Made by a program: the position numbers and the translations under genes. DNA of 64,000 bases from Amblyomma americanum (Eukaryota > Arthropoda > Arachnida > Ixodida > Ixodidae), in the NCBI RefSeq assembly GCF_052857255.1, contig NC_135497.1, positions 182,621,204 through 182,685,203 of the forward strand, read 5' to 3'. The notes beneath the pieces are model-generated. The model worked only from the letters and a program-made list of their open reading frames with translations. It did not search any database and was not told the DNA's origin. This document shows positions 33,061 to 44,327 of this stretch, in pieces. Every line of letters begins with the position of its first letter. The first letter of the stretch is position 1.

Positions 33061-33289
33061 CCATGCCCCTCTTCTCTATTCTTTTCGCCAGAAACACAGC
33101 TCACTAGGTTCCTGTGCACACGCGCACAGTGACTTTGGGAGTAACACAGCAGCTAGGCCTGACTGACCAGATTTCTCCAAATGACAAGCACGTGCGTTGA
33201 TGAAATAACAACTGGAACAAGGGGAGTATCAGAAATGGAGAGCGACGTGTGAATATTACAAAAAAAAACCGCTTGAAGGCACAGACACG

Positions 33290-33870
33290 TGCGCACTTAC
33301 AAGGAAAAATGACATGCGTCGGTGCGATGAAGGCGGCGGAATTCGTTTCTTACTGCAGTTTCAAGAATTTTCGGGAAAGAGGTTTCTTGTTGTACATCTT
33401 CGCAACTGCGTTCTTGTCTGTTATGTCAAGTGCATGGTTTGTTAGCAACGGTTTGATGAACTTCTTGCATGTATATGCCGCTATCCTTGTTCTCACAGGT
33501 CAAAACAGGCAAACAAGCGATTTTATTCACACTGTAGAGCAAGCATGTGTCCAGTGGCCTTTGAAGATGCGTTCGGTCTTTGAGCATGATATCAACGAAC
33601 TTCTTGAGGCCCTGTAACACTCTTAGGTGCGCTGACGTCGGTTAAAAGAGTCCACCCTGTCTTGGTGGGCAGCCAAACTGTCTACAGTAGCATTTCCTTG
33701 GCTGGAAATGCAAGCTACAAACTACAGAATAATTTGATGTTGTGCTTGGCTGCCAGTTTTTTCTTCGAATTACCTTGAGCCATCTTTCCTGGAGTTATAA
33801 GTCGGCAGGAATTTCATGGAACGTAACGCCGGGCTTCTTGTTTCGCTGACTGGACATGCAAAACGGAACG
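33290..33870 (-). pseudogene. Internally deleted P-element/THAP9 relic
   Basis: The right part, read on the minus strand, encodes a THAP start without its first residues: SSQRNKKPGVTFHEIPADL, an in-frame TAA, then RWLKVIRRKNWQPSTTSNYS and VVCS. This aligns with the THAP domain of the intact ORF at 44.3-47.2 kb (GVSFHEIPADLE..., TSNYSVVCSKHF). The sequence then jumps directly to the far C-terminal region of that protein (KKFVDIMLKDR, LDTCLLYSVNKIACLPVL), which aligns with KRFVDIVLDYR and METCV-type residues of the intact copy. The middle, about 750 residues including all catalytic acids, is deleted. Confidence 0.85.
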
Positions 33871-34052
33871 CGACAGCAACGCATTTTCGCTCGCTACTAG
33901 CTCCAGAATCTGCAGTCATTGACGCGTCACTTGTCAAACGGTAACACTAAACACAACACACAAACAATATAAGAAAAACCGCACCAGAAGGCATACTTTT
34001 TGCTGCAACGGCTGTCACAAGAAAATTCTGTGCTGCATGCGTGTCGTCTGCT

Positions 34053-35346
34053 AGATGGGCGGATGGATGAATACGGCTGAACCCTTTAAATCGGGCGGTG
34101 GCTCAAGCCACCTAGCCATGTCTTGTGAAATTTTACTCCTGTCTTGCTTTTAGCCACCAGTCGTATAACCTTCGCTTGGTTACTTCTACCCTCTTAAAAT
34201 CTACTTTCCCTTCACTATCCCTAAACCCCAATGCCTTGGGTTCACTGTAGCCTTGGGTAAGTCAGCCCCGCTGTTTACCACTGTAGGGTGAAGCCCTTTG
34301 CAGAAAAGTATCAAGTGTTCAGCCGTTTCCTCCTCCTCTCCACACGCAATGCACAACGTGTCTATCTCGTGGTACCCGCAAAACTCCAGAGTCCTGGCCT
34401 CAAACAGCAAAGAGCTTCCCCTATAATTATCATAGATATTTTCTTTGGCAATTTCCTGTTAAAAGGTCCGGTATGTTCCCAGTGCCGATTTCGTCAGCAT
34501 CCCTGTTTTCCACAGAGCTCTCTCTGTTTCTGTAACCTTTTTCTTAACGGATAATTGCTGATTTGCCCCCTTACTGCTGTCCAGATATTTGCTTGTCAAT
34601 TTTCTAGTTCGCGTTCTCCATTTCGTGTCAACATTCTTTATATACAGGTATCTGAAAACTTTCCTAGCCCACTGCTTTTCCTCCATTTTTCTCAATCGTT
34701 CCTCAAATGCTATCTTACTGCTAGCCTCTCTGCTCTCGAAAGACGCCCATTCCATATCACCCTGTACCCCCTGATTTGGTGTATTGCCATGTGCTCCCAA
34801 AGCTAACCTACCTACTCCCCGTTATTTAATTTCTAGCCTTGCCTGAACATCTGGCCTCATACACAGGACCGCATTACCGAAGGTCAGGCTAGGGACCGTC
34901 ACCCCTTTCCAGATCCCTCTTACCACTTCATACCTATTGCAATTCCACAGTGCCCTATTTTTCATGACTGCTGCATTCCTACTAGCTTTATTCATTACAT
35001 ATTTTTCATGCTCTGTCAGATACTCAGCACTGTTATTTATCCACACCCCAAGATACTTGTACTCGTTCACTACTTTCAGCACGAACTCCTGTATTCTATG
35101 CTCGCCGCCCTCTTCATTAAATATCATGACTGCAGATTTTTCCTTACTATACTTGAAGCCTAATCTATCTCCCTTTGTACTGCATGTGTCTAACAACTTC
35201 TGCAAGTCTTCCTTGTTGTCAGCCATTAACACTATATCGTCCGCGTATATTAGTCCCGGTAATGACTGTTTAATCCATTCCCCTTGCTTGAAAAAAGATA
35301 GGTTGAAGCCTAGTCGGCTCCCCTCTAGCTTGGTCTCCAACCTCTG
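34053..35346 (-). mobile_element. 5'-truncated CR1/L2-type retrotransposon, copy 2
   Basis: Nearly identical in sequence to the 3' portion of the large element at 47.3-52 kb. It starts (3' end) with a GGATG-type repeat tail at 34053-34072 and the shared ACGGCTGAACCCTTTAAATC, and breaks off at about 35346, inside the RT. The coding relic keeps IYADDIVLMADNKEDLQKLL and VVNEYKYLGVWINN. It has its own defects: a stop after ARLEIK where the other copy has CAA (Gln), a small duplication at about 34238-34254 and a 24-base deletion near 34380. At the GNAVLCMRPDV position it keeps the intact reading frame that the larger copy has lost. Confidence 0.93.
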
Positions 35347-35737
35347 CTAGGGAGTTATCTGACAGCGCCGCTATACGGCGGACGCGCGCTCTACGGCGGG
35401 AAGAAAAACCCCTGACGCTTCAGGCATGTTCTTCAGGAGGCATTGAAGCAATGCTCATGGAGAAACGTTAAGTTCCGCTAGAGCGACAGAACTACTAAAC
35501 ATAGTGTAATTTAAAATTATTTTTAATTACTAAAATAAAAAAATTACTTTCTAGATTTTAGCTTGTTTTTATAATTTAAACACTTTTATAGGGTGCCCGC
35601 CATAATATTTACTTATTAAATATCATCATCGCAACTGCTTCACGGCGCGGTTTGTAGCAGCGAGCACAAGTGATCAAAGGCCGATCCTTCGATGGGATTT
35701 GCCATTTGAGCGCAGAAAAGTAGCATTCATAGCGAAT
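35347..35737 (+). promoter_or_regulatory. HAUS1 upstream region and 5' UTR
   Basis: Between the truncated CR1 and the HAUS1 ATG lie 390 bases. The first 60 are CpG-rich (CGCCGCTATACGGCGGACGC, CTACGGCGGGAAG), then AT-rich sequence, then a short moderately GC-rich leader. No clear TATA box is placed relative to the ATG. The CR1 copy ends immediately upstream, so the promoter is confined to this gap or lies within the element. Confidence 0.4.
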
Positions 35738-35794
35738 ATGGACCGCAGCTGCGACGCGGCCGGAGCTTCCGCGAAGGAGCAAATGAGCAGAGAG
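35738..35794 (+). CDS. HAUS1: HAUS1 coding exon 1
   Basis: HAUS1 is a subunit of the eight-protein augmin complex, which recruits gamma-tubulin to existing spindle microtubules. The exon starts at ATG 35738 (CGAATATGG) and encodes MDRSCDAAGASAKEQMSRE, ending at phase 0 before GTCCGT. The joined CDS of nine exons has 282 codons plus stop, against 278 residues in human. The donor GTCCGT is weak but is the only one that keeps frame with the next exon. Confidence 0.8.
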
Positions 35795-35883
35795 GTCCGT
35801 AGTAGTTTAGTGCAACGGAAACCGACTGCGAGTTTGCAGTAGTAGCAACTCGAGTGTGTGGTCATTTTCTTTTTTTTTCTCAG

Positions 35884-36052
35884 GTGAATATCTGGCTCTG
35901 CGAAATGCTCGGCGAAGGACACGAAATCTATATGGACGAAAAAGGGGTCACTGCAATGCACAAGCTAATGACGCTCCAGAAGGCCGCACAGAAGGATGCA
36001 TTGGACCAGATGGTAATTCTGGAAGAAAGGACGAAGGCCTTCAACGCAAAAG
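35884..36052 (+). CDS. HAUS1: HAUS1 coding exon 2
   Basis: TTTTTTCTCAG precedes the exon and GTAGCG follows it; 169 nt, phase 0 in, phase 1 out. It encodes VNIWLCEMLGEGHEIYMDEK and GVTAMHKLMTLQKAAQKDAL, DQMVILEERTKAFNAK. The opening V..WL...G..-I matches the N-terminus of human HAUS1 as I recall it. The rest is helical and the exon leads into the coiled-coil part. The first intron is only 89 bases. Confidence 0.88.
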
Positions 36053-36196
36053 GTAGCGAATTTCCTCGTGGCATCTACTGTCAAACACTGATTCTAACAG
36101 TCCTCCTGCTGTCCAACGCACTTGCGAGTGTGTGCGTCCGTGCTCGACTGTCGGGCCGCGAAACATGCGATCGAGGTCCCCGTTTTGTCCTTCCTC

Positions 36197-38165
36197 CTTT
36201 AGTTATTTATTTATACATACTGCAGCCCCTTTATGGGGCTATTGCAGCAGTGGGTTAAACAAAGCTGTAGAAAACTTGATACAAGGAGTAAATAAATAAA
36301 AAAATGACAAGAAATAAGGCAGAGCACTGAAATAGTAACACAGAATAACATAATAGCAACACAGTGATGCAGCACTAAAAGTAAATGCAGCAGTACACTG
36401 GCACCAACACGCAAAACATAAAATCAGGTGGAGTTAATTTCTAACAGGAAGGCGTTTAATGGCAGTGACCTAATTGTTCCGGGGATTAAGTTCCAGTATT
36501 CAATAGTTCACAGAAAAAAACTGCATTTGAAATTATCAGTGCGAGCAAATTATGGCTTAAAGTTAAGGTTTTGGTGACTCCTAGTCGATCGGCGAATATC
36601 TGGAGGAATATAGGCGTGATGTGATACACAATAAGAAAAGCTCGCAATGCAATGCAGAAACTTTGGTGACTCGATAGAAGGGTTAGATTCATTGAAGCCA
36701 AGGTGCGAGAGGGTGAGGAATGTTGATCATAGCGATGATATATAAACCTGATTGATTTTCGTTGTATGCTCTCAATGAGGTTAATGTTGCAATGCTTATG
36801 AGGGTTCCAGACAGGGGAGGCATAGTCTAGTACTGGACGAACTAAAGATTTATACATTAATAACTTAATCTCATTTGGAGAATTAGTGAAATTGTGCCTC
36901 AAATACCCAAGCTTTTAATTGCTTTAGTACAAATGAAATTAATATGTTTGGACCAGGACATGTTCGCAGTAAATATGATACCAAGATACTTATAGTTCAA
37001 AACCCTTTGCAAGGATAAATCATTGAAAGCGTAATTGAACAGCGAGGGAGATGTACTATTAGAAAATGACATTACCACAGTTTTGGTGAGTAAGGGGGTT
37101 GTGTAAATAATTATAAAAAGGAAGGAAAAGATTTTTGCCAGCCCCAGCATCTGCCATCGATACTGAAGCACCTGAGCTGGGGCAACGGAAATAAAGGATA
37201 GAAAGCCGAATGGAGAAATGAAATGAAAGAGATGAGGGGACAGGAAGACAGGATAGGGGGGAGGGGTAATATACACAAAAACTACTTACACAATAATAAA
37301 TATGTACAGGTTGCACGTGGGATTAGTTCAGTAAAATTAATTTTCATTTGCCAGGCATTACACCAGGTACAGAAATTGGCAAATGAGGCATTTAGCTGCT
37401 GATGATCTTCTAGTGTGTTAATCTTGCAACATAATACACAGTCATCTGCATAAAGGCATATGTGCGAGGTGACACGCTGAGGTAAGTCATTAATGCATAA
37501 TAAAAATAATAAAGGACCAGGTACCGACCCTTGAGGTATACCAGATGGCACATCAACACAACGAGAGTTAGTTGAATTATAACATACGAACTGTGATCGG
37601 TGCGAAAGAAAACGCAATCTAACTAACCAAGTGAGAATTTTTCAAGATCATTTTAAGTTTTACTAACAGATTAGAATGTACTACAGTATCAAAAGCCTTA
37701 GAAAAATCAATGAATATAGCGTCGACCTGGGTGCCGATGTCAAGTGCGCAGGAAATGTGTGAAAATTCAACTAATTGTGTTAAGGTGCTGAAACTTTTTC
37801 TAAATCCGTGCTGAAAGTTAGAAAGCATGTTATTGGATTCCAGAAATTCCATTATATGTTTGTGAATTATGTGCTCTAGCATCTTACATGAGTATGATGT
37901 TAATGAAATATGCCTGTAATTAGATAAATGTTGTTTATGGGGAGTGTAGGGTGTCGAAAATACGGGGAAAGGAACAGATCGAGGGGCAAGCCTATGACTG
38001 AGCATGTTACTGATATAAAAGGGTGCACTGTGAAATGAAGTAATAATAAAAATAAGTTCTTGCAGCTTCCTGTGATGTAGGTAAATAATGCCAATGTGCC
38101 CAATTTTAAACCTTAATAAGCTTTCGACAAAAAGAAATAGCATTGCAATGCTTTTTGGACTCAAT
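36197..38165 (-). mobile_element. Decayed CR1-like retrotransposon in HAUS1 intron 2
   Basis: The 3' end has (TTAT)n at 36199-36213 then ATACATACTGCAGCCCC, the same UTR start as the copy at 18.5 kb. Running leftwards on the minus strand: RT parts YRHISLTSYSCKMLEHII, FIDFSKAFDTVVHSNLL, VPSGIPQGSVPGPLLFLL, the LYADDCVL box, CTWCNAWQMKINF, then VVMSFSNSTSPSLFNYAFN and LDYASPVWNPHKHCNIN. Frameshifts separate these blocks. About 240 bases at 37085-37325 are foreign (separate entry). It lies inside intron 36053-38370 of HAUS1, antisense to it. Confidence 0.9.
37085..37325. repeat. Insertion splitting the CR1-like copy
   Basis: The RT frame reads WQMKINFT on one side (37321-37345) and LTKTVVMSFSN on the other (37050-37085). 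In the 18.5 kb copy the matching residues are adjacent (WQMMINIRKTVMTF). The 240 bases in between include CCAGCCCCAGCATCTGCC and GCACCTGAGCTGGGGCAACG and are not retroelement coding. TTACT occurs next to both edges, a possible 5-base target duplication. I do not recognise the family. Confidence 0.6.
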
Positions 38166-38370
38166 TCTTTTTTTGCGAGCCAAGAAGGGCTTGGCGTGCC
38201 CTAGAAACGGATGATGGTGTTTTTGCACCGTACTACTCGACTCTCATCGAAAAAGAGTATTAATACAAGCGTAAGCAAGTCAGTAATTCAGTAAAACTTG
38301 CCGTAAGAATTTGGTTGCTCTATGTACTTAGATACTCCCATTTAAAGTGATGCGTTTACACTTTTGACAG

Positions 38371-38503
38371 CCGAAAAGCTCGAAGCTACCCTCTCAGCAG
38401 CACACATTGCACCACAGCAGCTTCCTGAAAGCGTGCGCTCACATCTTAAGGACCTGTCATATGTTGCTACGCTACTGGGGTGCCAAGATGGTCACCCACA
38501 AAG
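38371..38503 (+). CDS. HAUS1: HAUS1 coding exon 3
   Basis: ACACTTTTGACAG precedes the exon and GTGAGG follows it; 133 nt, phase 1 in, phase 2 out. It encodes AEKLEATLSAAHIAPQQLPE and SVRSHLKDLSYVATLLGCQD, GHPQ. This is the middle of the N-terminal helical region of HAUS1. The following intron is 17.2 kb and holds most of the mobile elements and the RNA phosphatase gene. Confidence 0.88.
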
Positions 38504-39327
38504 GTGAGGATTGCATATATTGCACAGGACACTGACAACTGCTATTAAAATCGGCTGATGCCTGGGGCATTTTGAGTGATGTATACAAACCCAGCTATCA
38601 GGTATACTGGTGGCTTTCATATGACGTGACAGGCGCCATTTTGGTGTATAGCACACATTTTCGGTGGTGCAGGCTTAAGGAGGTGGTGATAAGGCAAGTA
38701 TACATGCATTGGGCCTTTCACCAGGCTCTATGTATGCTAAGATGGTGGCTCCTATGGCTTGAGCATGCGTTGTTGAGCTGCATGTCAGTAAGTAAGATTG
38801 AAAATGCCGTGTCGATTGCCATGTGAAAAATAAAAGCTATGCAATGATATATTACATTGTAGCAAATGAGAGCAAACTTGTAGCTAACATAAAAATGGAT
38901 GCAGCGAGCTGACCTGATCGTAAATTGTGTGCAAGGACATGCTCATTAGCAATACATTCTCCATTGCTGTTTGAGAAAGTAGGTCTAAAAGCAATGTATG
39001 AGGTTGTCCAATAAAGCTGACAGAATTTTAAGGGCTAGACTTTTCTCCCAAAGCTAGGAAGCTTTCACTGAAGCTACTCTTCATTGAAATTAATGATAAG
39101 CACTATGTTGCATGCTTGCCACAACAAAATTGAAAGACTGCAGACAGTCAACAGTTTTCCTCCACAAGCATGAGCCTTGTCACTGGCTTACAGCAAAGTC
39201 AAGAAAATGAACACAGAATGCATTACCTTCAGGAACTGCTTCTGTTTTCCAGGTGGCTGATTGCAGCACATTCATGACATACAACATTTAAGAAGGAAAA
39301 GGAAAATAATTTGTAAGGTGTGGGTTT

Positions 39328-39425
39328 GGGCTAGTTGGTAACTCATCCTTGACAGCAAAGCGCGCAGAAAACAACGAGGATAAAGATGGGAAAAGACTGA
39401 CAAGTGCTGCACGCTTTGTTGTCAA
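39328..39425 (+). repeat. Penelope-like 5' fragment
   Basis: TGGGCTAGTTGGTAACTCAT begins a short segment with GCGCGCAGAAAACAACGAGG, resembling the starts of tick Penelope-like repeats and the pieces at 32.7 and 59.0 kb. Only about 100 bases can be assigned. Confidence 0.45.
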
Positions 39426-39472
39426 GAAAATAACACCATTATCTCTGAAATGTGGAAAATTATGCTGATAGT

Positions 39473-39545
39473 TTTATTTTATTTATTTATTTATTCAGGT
39501 ACCTATAACACCCTTATTGGCATTACTGTAGGGGGTGGGAGGAAG
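39473..39545 (-). repeat. 3' tail of a CR1-like retroposon
   Basis: A (TTTA)n tract at 39473-39496 is followed by TTCAGGTACCTATAACACCC and GTAGGGGGTGGGAGG, the same layout as the CR1-like 3' UTRs at 18.5 and 36.2 kb but a different subfamily. The body to the right (to about 39900) shows no RT motif, so only the 3' end is supported. Confidence 0.5.
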
Positions 39546-42500
39546 GAAACAAGCCACATGGAGCACATTGTAGTTGGACACAACTCAAGCCTGCATTGAA
39601 GCTCCACCCACATTCAGGACAACAGAAGGGAATTCCTTTGTGACAAAAATTGTTGTTAAAGCTTTTCTTGTTACCTAAACAAGAAGTTAATCATGAGACA
39701 AAATTATAAACTGGAGACTTTTGATGCCTCTAGCTTGTGATAGTCAAACATCAAAAAACATTTTGTTCTCTGTTGTAACTGGTCAAGTAATACAGGACGC
39801 CGCGGGCCTTCCCAGTGTTACCAACTGCTGTTTTCTTAAGTTGTATCCTACTATAGAGACAATTTCTGGCAACCCATTCCAGTTGTGCATTGTTACAGCA
39901 CAATCCTTGTGAAAAAAAAAAATGCACCTAACGTGTTTGTTCTGCAAGTGTGCTCATGTGTATTTAAAGAATGATTGGTACATGCTGATACACAAGATGG
40001 GCTTTTTAATTTTTTTTTAATTGATGCCAGCTTAGTGTTGAGAGTATTATAAAATAGGAGCAAGCACAGTTACTGTAGAGTCTCTTTAAAATGATCTTAA
40101 AGGGACCATGAAAATTTGTTCACCTTATAAAAAATTTTTATTTGAAGTGCCCTCAAAAAGATATATGAGCGTGCTTGGTGCGCCAAAATATCTGTTAATG
40201 ACAACAGTGGGTAAAATTACCGTGCAATAATAAGATAATGGCAAAGTATTATATATGAAGTGAGCTGAATAGTAAGGGTATGAAAATGCTCACGTCACCC
40301 TACTTAAAAGCGGCATTGGTCTGGTTCCTTTTTTTTGCTGTCTATTTTTCTCTCCTTTTTCAGTTGCCGCTATTTGTGTTTTTCCTGTTTTTCGTTTTCC
40401 CAATGGCTTCAAGTGCACCGAATGCACCCAGTTAGCTGATCTTGCGATGCAGACTCTGAGAGCAACATGACCATCTTTCTCTTTTTGCTATCCCACTTCG
40501 GTGGTTCGGCTGTTGTCAGATATACAAGCAAGTGCACTTGTCATATTTCTGTCCGCCGGAGGCGATGTGGACTCGGTGCTGATACGTGACCATGTCGGAT
40601 CTCTGCGCCATAAAAACCCACGCTGTAACGGCGCATCACTTCGAAATTTTTCTTCTAATTGTACGAGCACCTAGTTGACTATCAGGTCTACTCTGCACCT
40701 AAACACTTTTTCATCCGCCGAAGGCGACATGCAGCACGTGATGGACGTGCGATGCGGAGTCTGGCGACCTTGCCTTCACTACCCATACCCCCAAGAATGC
40801 TTCTGTGCAGCTTGTGCGAAGACTCTCTTGCGGCATATGTTCCCCAACGAGGAAGCTTTCAATTTTTTTTAGTCCAGTAGCACTACTCTGTGCATTTTCT
40901 GATTTTGGGTACACGTATGCATGTACCTATGCTCGAAATCGGAAAATCATATGTACGTCCTTGAAGCCTGTTTTGTGGCAAGCGGTTCACCTGACAACCA
41001 GGTTGTAATTAGCCCGTCAGGTGGAGGCCTGGGTGAAGGGTACACCTGTGTGAAGGCCATAAGGTAAATGTCAAAGGTCAGAAAATGACAAAGGCCTTCA
41101 TGGTAAATGCTTTCCGGGCAAAGATCTTCAAGCCAAAGGCATTTATGATAAAGACCTTTAGGTTAGATGCCTTTAGCACATAAGTACCTGAAGAGCCCTC
41201 TGTAACTCGTGCTACTGCATGATATTCCGCGCTTAGCTATGCTAAACCATTTGCTGTCTTTTTTCTCCAGTTTGCCTCGAGAGTTGTTTTTGTTTTTTAT
41301 AGTGACAGTATGCTTGCTGGCATAAAGTATTATAGATACACACAAATATAATATAGATATAGATACACACTGGACTCTTGAAGGAAGTCCAGTAACGTCC
41401 GGTGGTGCAGTCCAAAAATCCCTCACGGAAGCTTTGAGATTATCATTTCGTGGAATTACTGTGGTTCACAGTCACTGCAAACATTTGTCTTAACTGAAAG
41501 ACATGCAAAGCAGTTCATTTTAATTACACTGAGTCTATGAAAAACCAGCCAAATGTCCTCATATTGTTCATCTTAACCGAGTTCATCTTGATGGGAGTCT
41601 ACTTTATTTTGTTCTTGCTTTGAGTAGTGGCCACCAAAGATTTTTAGAAATATGGGAGTATCTTTTTGAGAAGTCATAATCATCTGTCACAAAGTGAGCA
41701 GCACATGCTTGTATGCATTCAAGTTCTATATTTGACTTAGTTAAGCGGTCCCAGGCACTGCAAGTGTAGTCATGATGGTACGCACATTTGAGATATAATT
41801 TTAGCCAACAGGGGCACAGTGTTTTTGCAGTTGTGTTCTGCACACACAGTGATAGAGCACATCTGCATATTACGAGGTGGTACTGGTTTTTATAACCCTG
41901 GTGTTAACTATACATTGCTTATCAAACAAGTGTGCATTCTTGGCTGGGTGGTTTAGTCGCCTCTTTCTCCTGTGGGAGGTGGTTGATTCGTAACATGCTG
42001 CCGGATCCCCCCACCAGTTCTAAAATTTAGTACAGATGTCCCCCTGGCCTTTCGGAGGTGGTCCCGTGGTCCCAGATTGTTGTCATTATTGAGTTATTTG
42101 TAATGACTAACATGGGAACATACGTTGCAATTTCTCGCTCTGAATTGCATCAAAGGACCCTGATAACTTGATGTCGAAAGGCACATTCTCTCAGGTTGGC
42201 AGATGATAAGGGAGCTATTGGTTACGATCTATACTATAAAGACGACGACGCAAACTTCAAGAAAACTCCTTCCTTCTCCTGCACAGATTTTTTTCTTGTT
42301 AATTATGCAATTAGAAATCATTAAATTCTGTAGCTTGGCTATTATTTGCTTCCCGATTCTCGGCCAGTAAGTCTGTGCCACTAGAAATGCCAGTGGCATC
42401 GACAAACCTTGTTTCGTGCTATAGCTATTGTTGTATGGGGAAAAAAAAATGGATGAGACTACTGTTTGCTGTGTCGGCAGCCGGAAAATCAGCCCGCAGG

Positions 42501-43060
42501 AAACTTAACCGGCAGTGTGACCCCGCTGGCTGATTCCAGTCACATCACGGCACACAGCTAGTGAAACAAAATTGCCGGTATTCTTTTTTTCCAGCTGTTT
42601 TGAAAAGCTGCCGGCAGCCGGCAATCAACCCTAACCCAACGAACCTTAGAATGCTACCTAAAGGCGGCACACCCCCAGGGGAAACATTGATTTGTCCTGT
42701 TTTCTTTTTAATTTATAAAAACAAAAAAATCCTCGGGTTCTGTGCACGTCACGTGACTACAGCGAGCCAATCAACCAACGCTGCTGGCATCTTAACCCGA
42801 CACCTATTCAGCTGGCTGCCGGCAGGGCCGCAATAGACCTTTCTATCCGGCGAGGAGGATGTCAAAACGCCCCCTCTCTAAGCTGTTGCAAACCGGTTCC
42901 GCTGCCCCTTCGACCGCGCTAGCGCGAGGTGCACACAACAGCCCAGCGAGCAATGTGGCGATATGCCCAAGGAACCCTTATTGAAAAGGTCTTTACTTGC
43001 ATAACCAGTTCATACACAGGCACCTTGGAGCGCGAGTTTGTATTTTTCCTTATATCATTT
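39546..43060. other. HAUS1 intron 3, no gene seen
   Basis: I found no exon or complete element. Related AAAGGCCTTTA-like phrases recur at 41055-41175 (AAAGGTCAG, AAAGGCCTTC, AAAGGCATTT, AAAGACCTTT). Between 42472 and 42830 the phrase CTGCCGGCAG recurs three times in both orientations and may bound an old non-autonomous DNA element. A GTCACGTGAC palindrome lies at 42749. Confidence 0.35.
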
Positions 43061-43068
43061 TCTTCCTA

Positions 43069-43306
43069 CCACCGCGGTGACTGAGTGGTTACGGCGCCCG
43101 GCTGCTGGCCCGAAAGACGCGGGTTCGATCCCGGCCGCGGTGGTCGGATTTTGATGGAGGCGAAATTCTAGAGGCCCGTGTACTGTGCAATGTCAGTGCA
43201 CGTTAAAGAACCCTAGGTGGTCGAAATTTCCGGAGCCTGTCACTACGGCGGCCGTCATAGCCCGAGTCGCTTCGAGACGTTAAACCCCCATAAACCAAAC
43301 CAAACC
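43069..43306 (+). repeat. Ruka-like tRNA-derived SINE
   Basis: A clean forward copy: head ACCGCGGTGACTGAGTGGTT, A-box region, B-box GGGTTCGATCCC, body TTTTGATGGAGGCGAAATTC, GTCAGTGCACGTTAAAGAAC, and 3' end ACGTTAAACCCCCATAAACC followed by (AAACC)n. CATTTTC occurs just before the head and again just after the end, a possible short target duplication. Confidence 0.93.
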
Positions 43307-44327
43307 ATTTTCCTATCTGACTGCTGCGTCAGTGGTGCTCACCTTTCCAGTATAGTATGGTCATATGTGGCACAGGAAGGCTCGACAGTTTCTACTGCAG
43401 CAGTTCAAGCCTAGATTTTGTCCATAAAAACACGAAGTGGCGAGAAATGTGAGAAGATGGCCGGTTTCTGTCTGAGCGGCGATTATTGTTACAGTCACTG
43501 TTGGAAGTTTTTTGCGGGCACTGGCATTATGGAACAGTGGTAGAGTCGCAGTCATTTAAAAATCAGTGACACAAGCGACCTTATGTAGCACTGCAGTAGA
43601 GGCTAGGCAGGAAAAAGAAGGATATGGACCTTTGTTCCTGTGCCGGTAGTAGTGATCGAGCTACCTCATACTAAACTTTCTAAAAATTTTCTGCTGAACA
43701 ACACCGCCCCCACCGTCGCTGCAACTTCTTCTCTTCACCCCCCCACTTCTGCAGCGCTATCCAGAACAAGGAACGACCCATTCCCCACGGCACTGTGACA
43801 GAGGACGGTCTCCCTCCTTTTCCTGCATAGACTGCTGCAGGCCAGCGCCTCCTCTATTTTTAGATGCCGGTCAGATCGTGCGCCGAACAATGAGAGCTCG
43901 CGGGACACCGCGCTTCGCACCGTTGCCGCAGTGCGGCGCCACCAGCTGACACTATCGCCGGCCAACCCCTCGATGACCGGCCCAGCACCCGCGCTGCACG
44001 GTTGCTGTGCAGGTTACTGAATCGGCTGAATTCCCACGCTACGTTTTGGTTTATCGAATACAAAAACTTTGCATTACTCTTATATGTCGCAAGCAGGTGG
44101 ATTTTACGATTCACTAGCTCTGCCGTTGTTTTTCACAAAAAGCTATGCAACGCGCTTTCGTTTAGTATATGCCACTTTATCCTGAGCAATAAATGCTTTT
44201 ATGTTTCTCAGCTTCATGAATGACAAATGATGACGACACAAATACAAGGCAGGGAGATTATATTTTCGGCGCAGTTGACAAAATCACATAACATTAGAAA
44301 TGACAAAAGCAACACGACGTCCACTGC
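43307..44327. other. 3' flank of the P-type ORF, no other gene seen
   Basis: The sequence between the SINE and the stop of the P/THAP9-like ORF probably includes its 3' UTR and terminal region. I searched by eye for a terminal inverted repeat matching the other flank and did not find one. The relic at 33.2 kb shares short pieces of this flank (CATTAGAAATGAC.. against TATCAGAAATGG..). Confidence 0.35.

Noticed and set aside
33249..33617. 122-codon plus-strand frame
   Set aside because: It is the complement of the P-element relic's C-terminal part, which is the side with homology.
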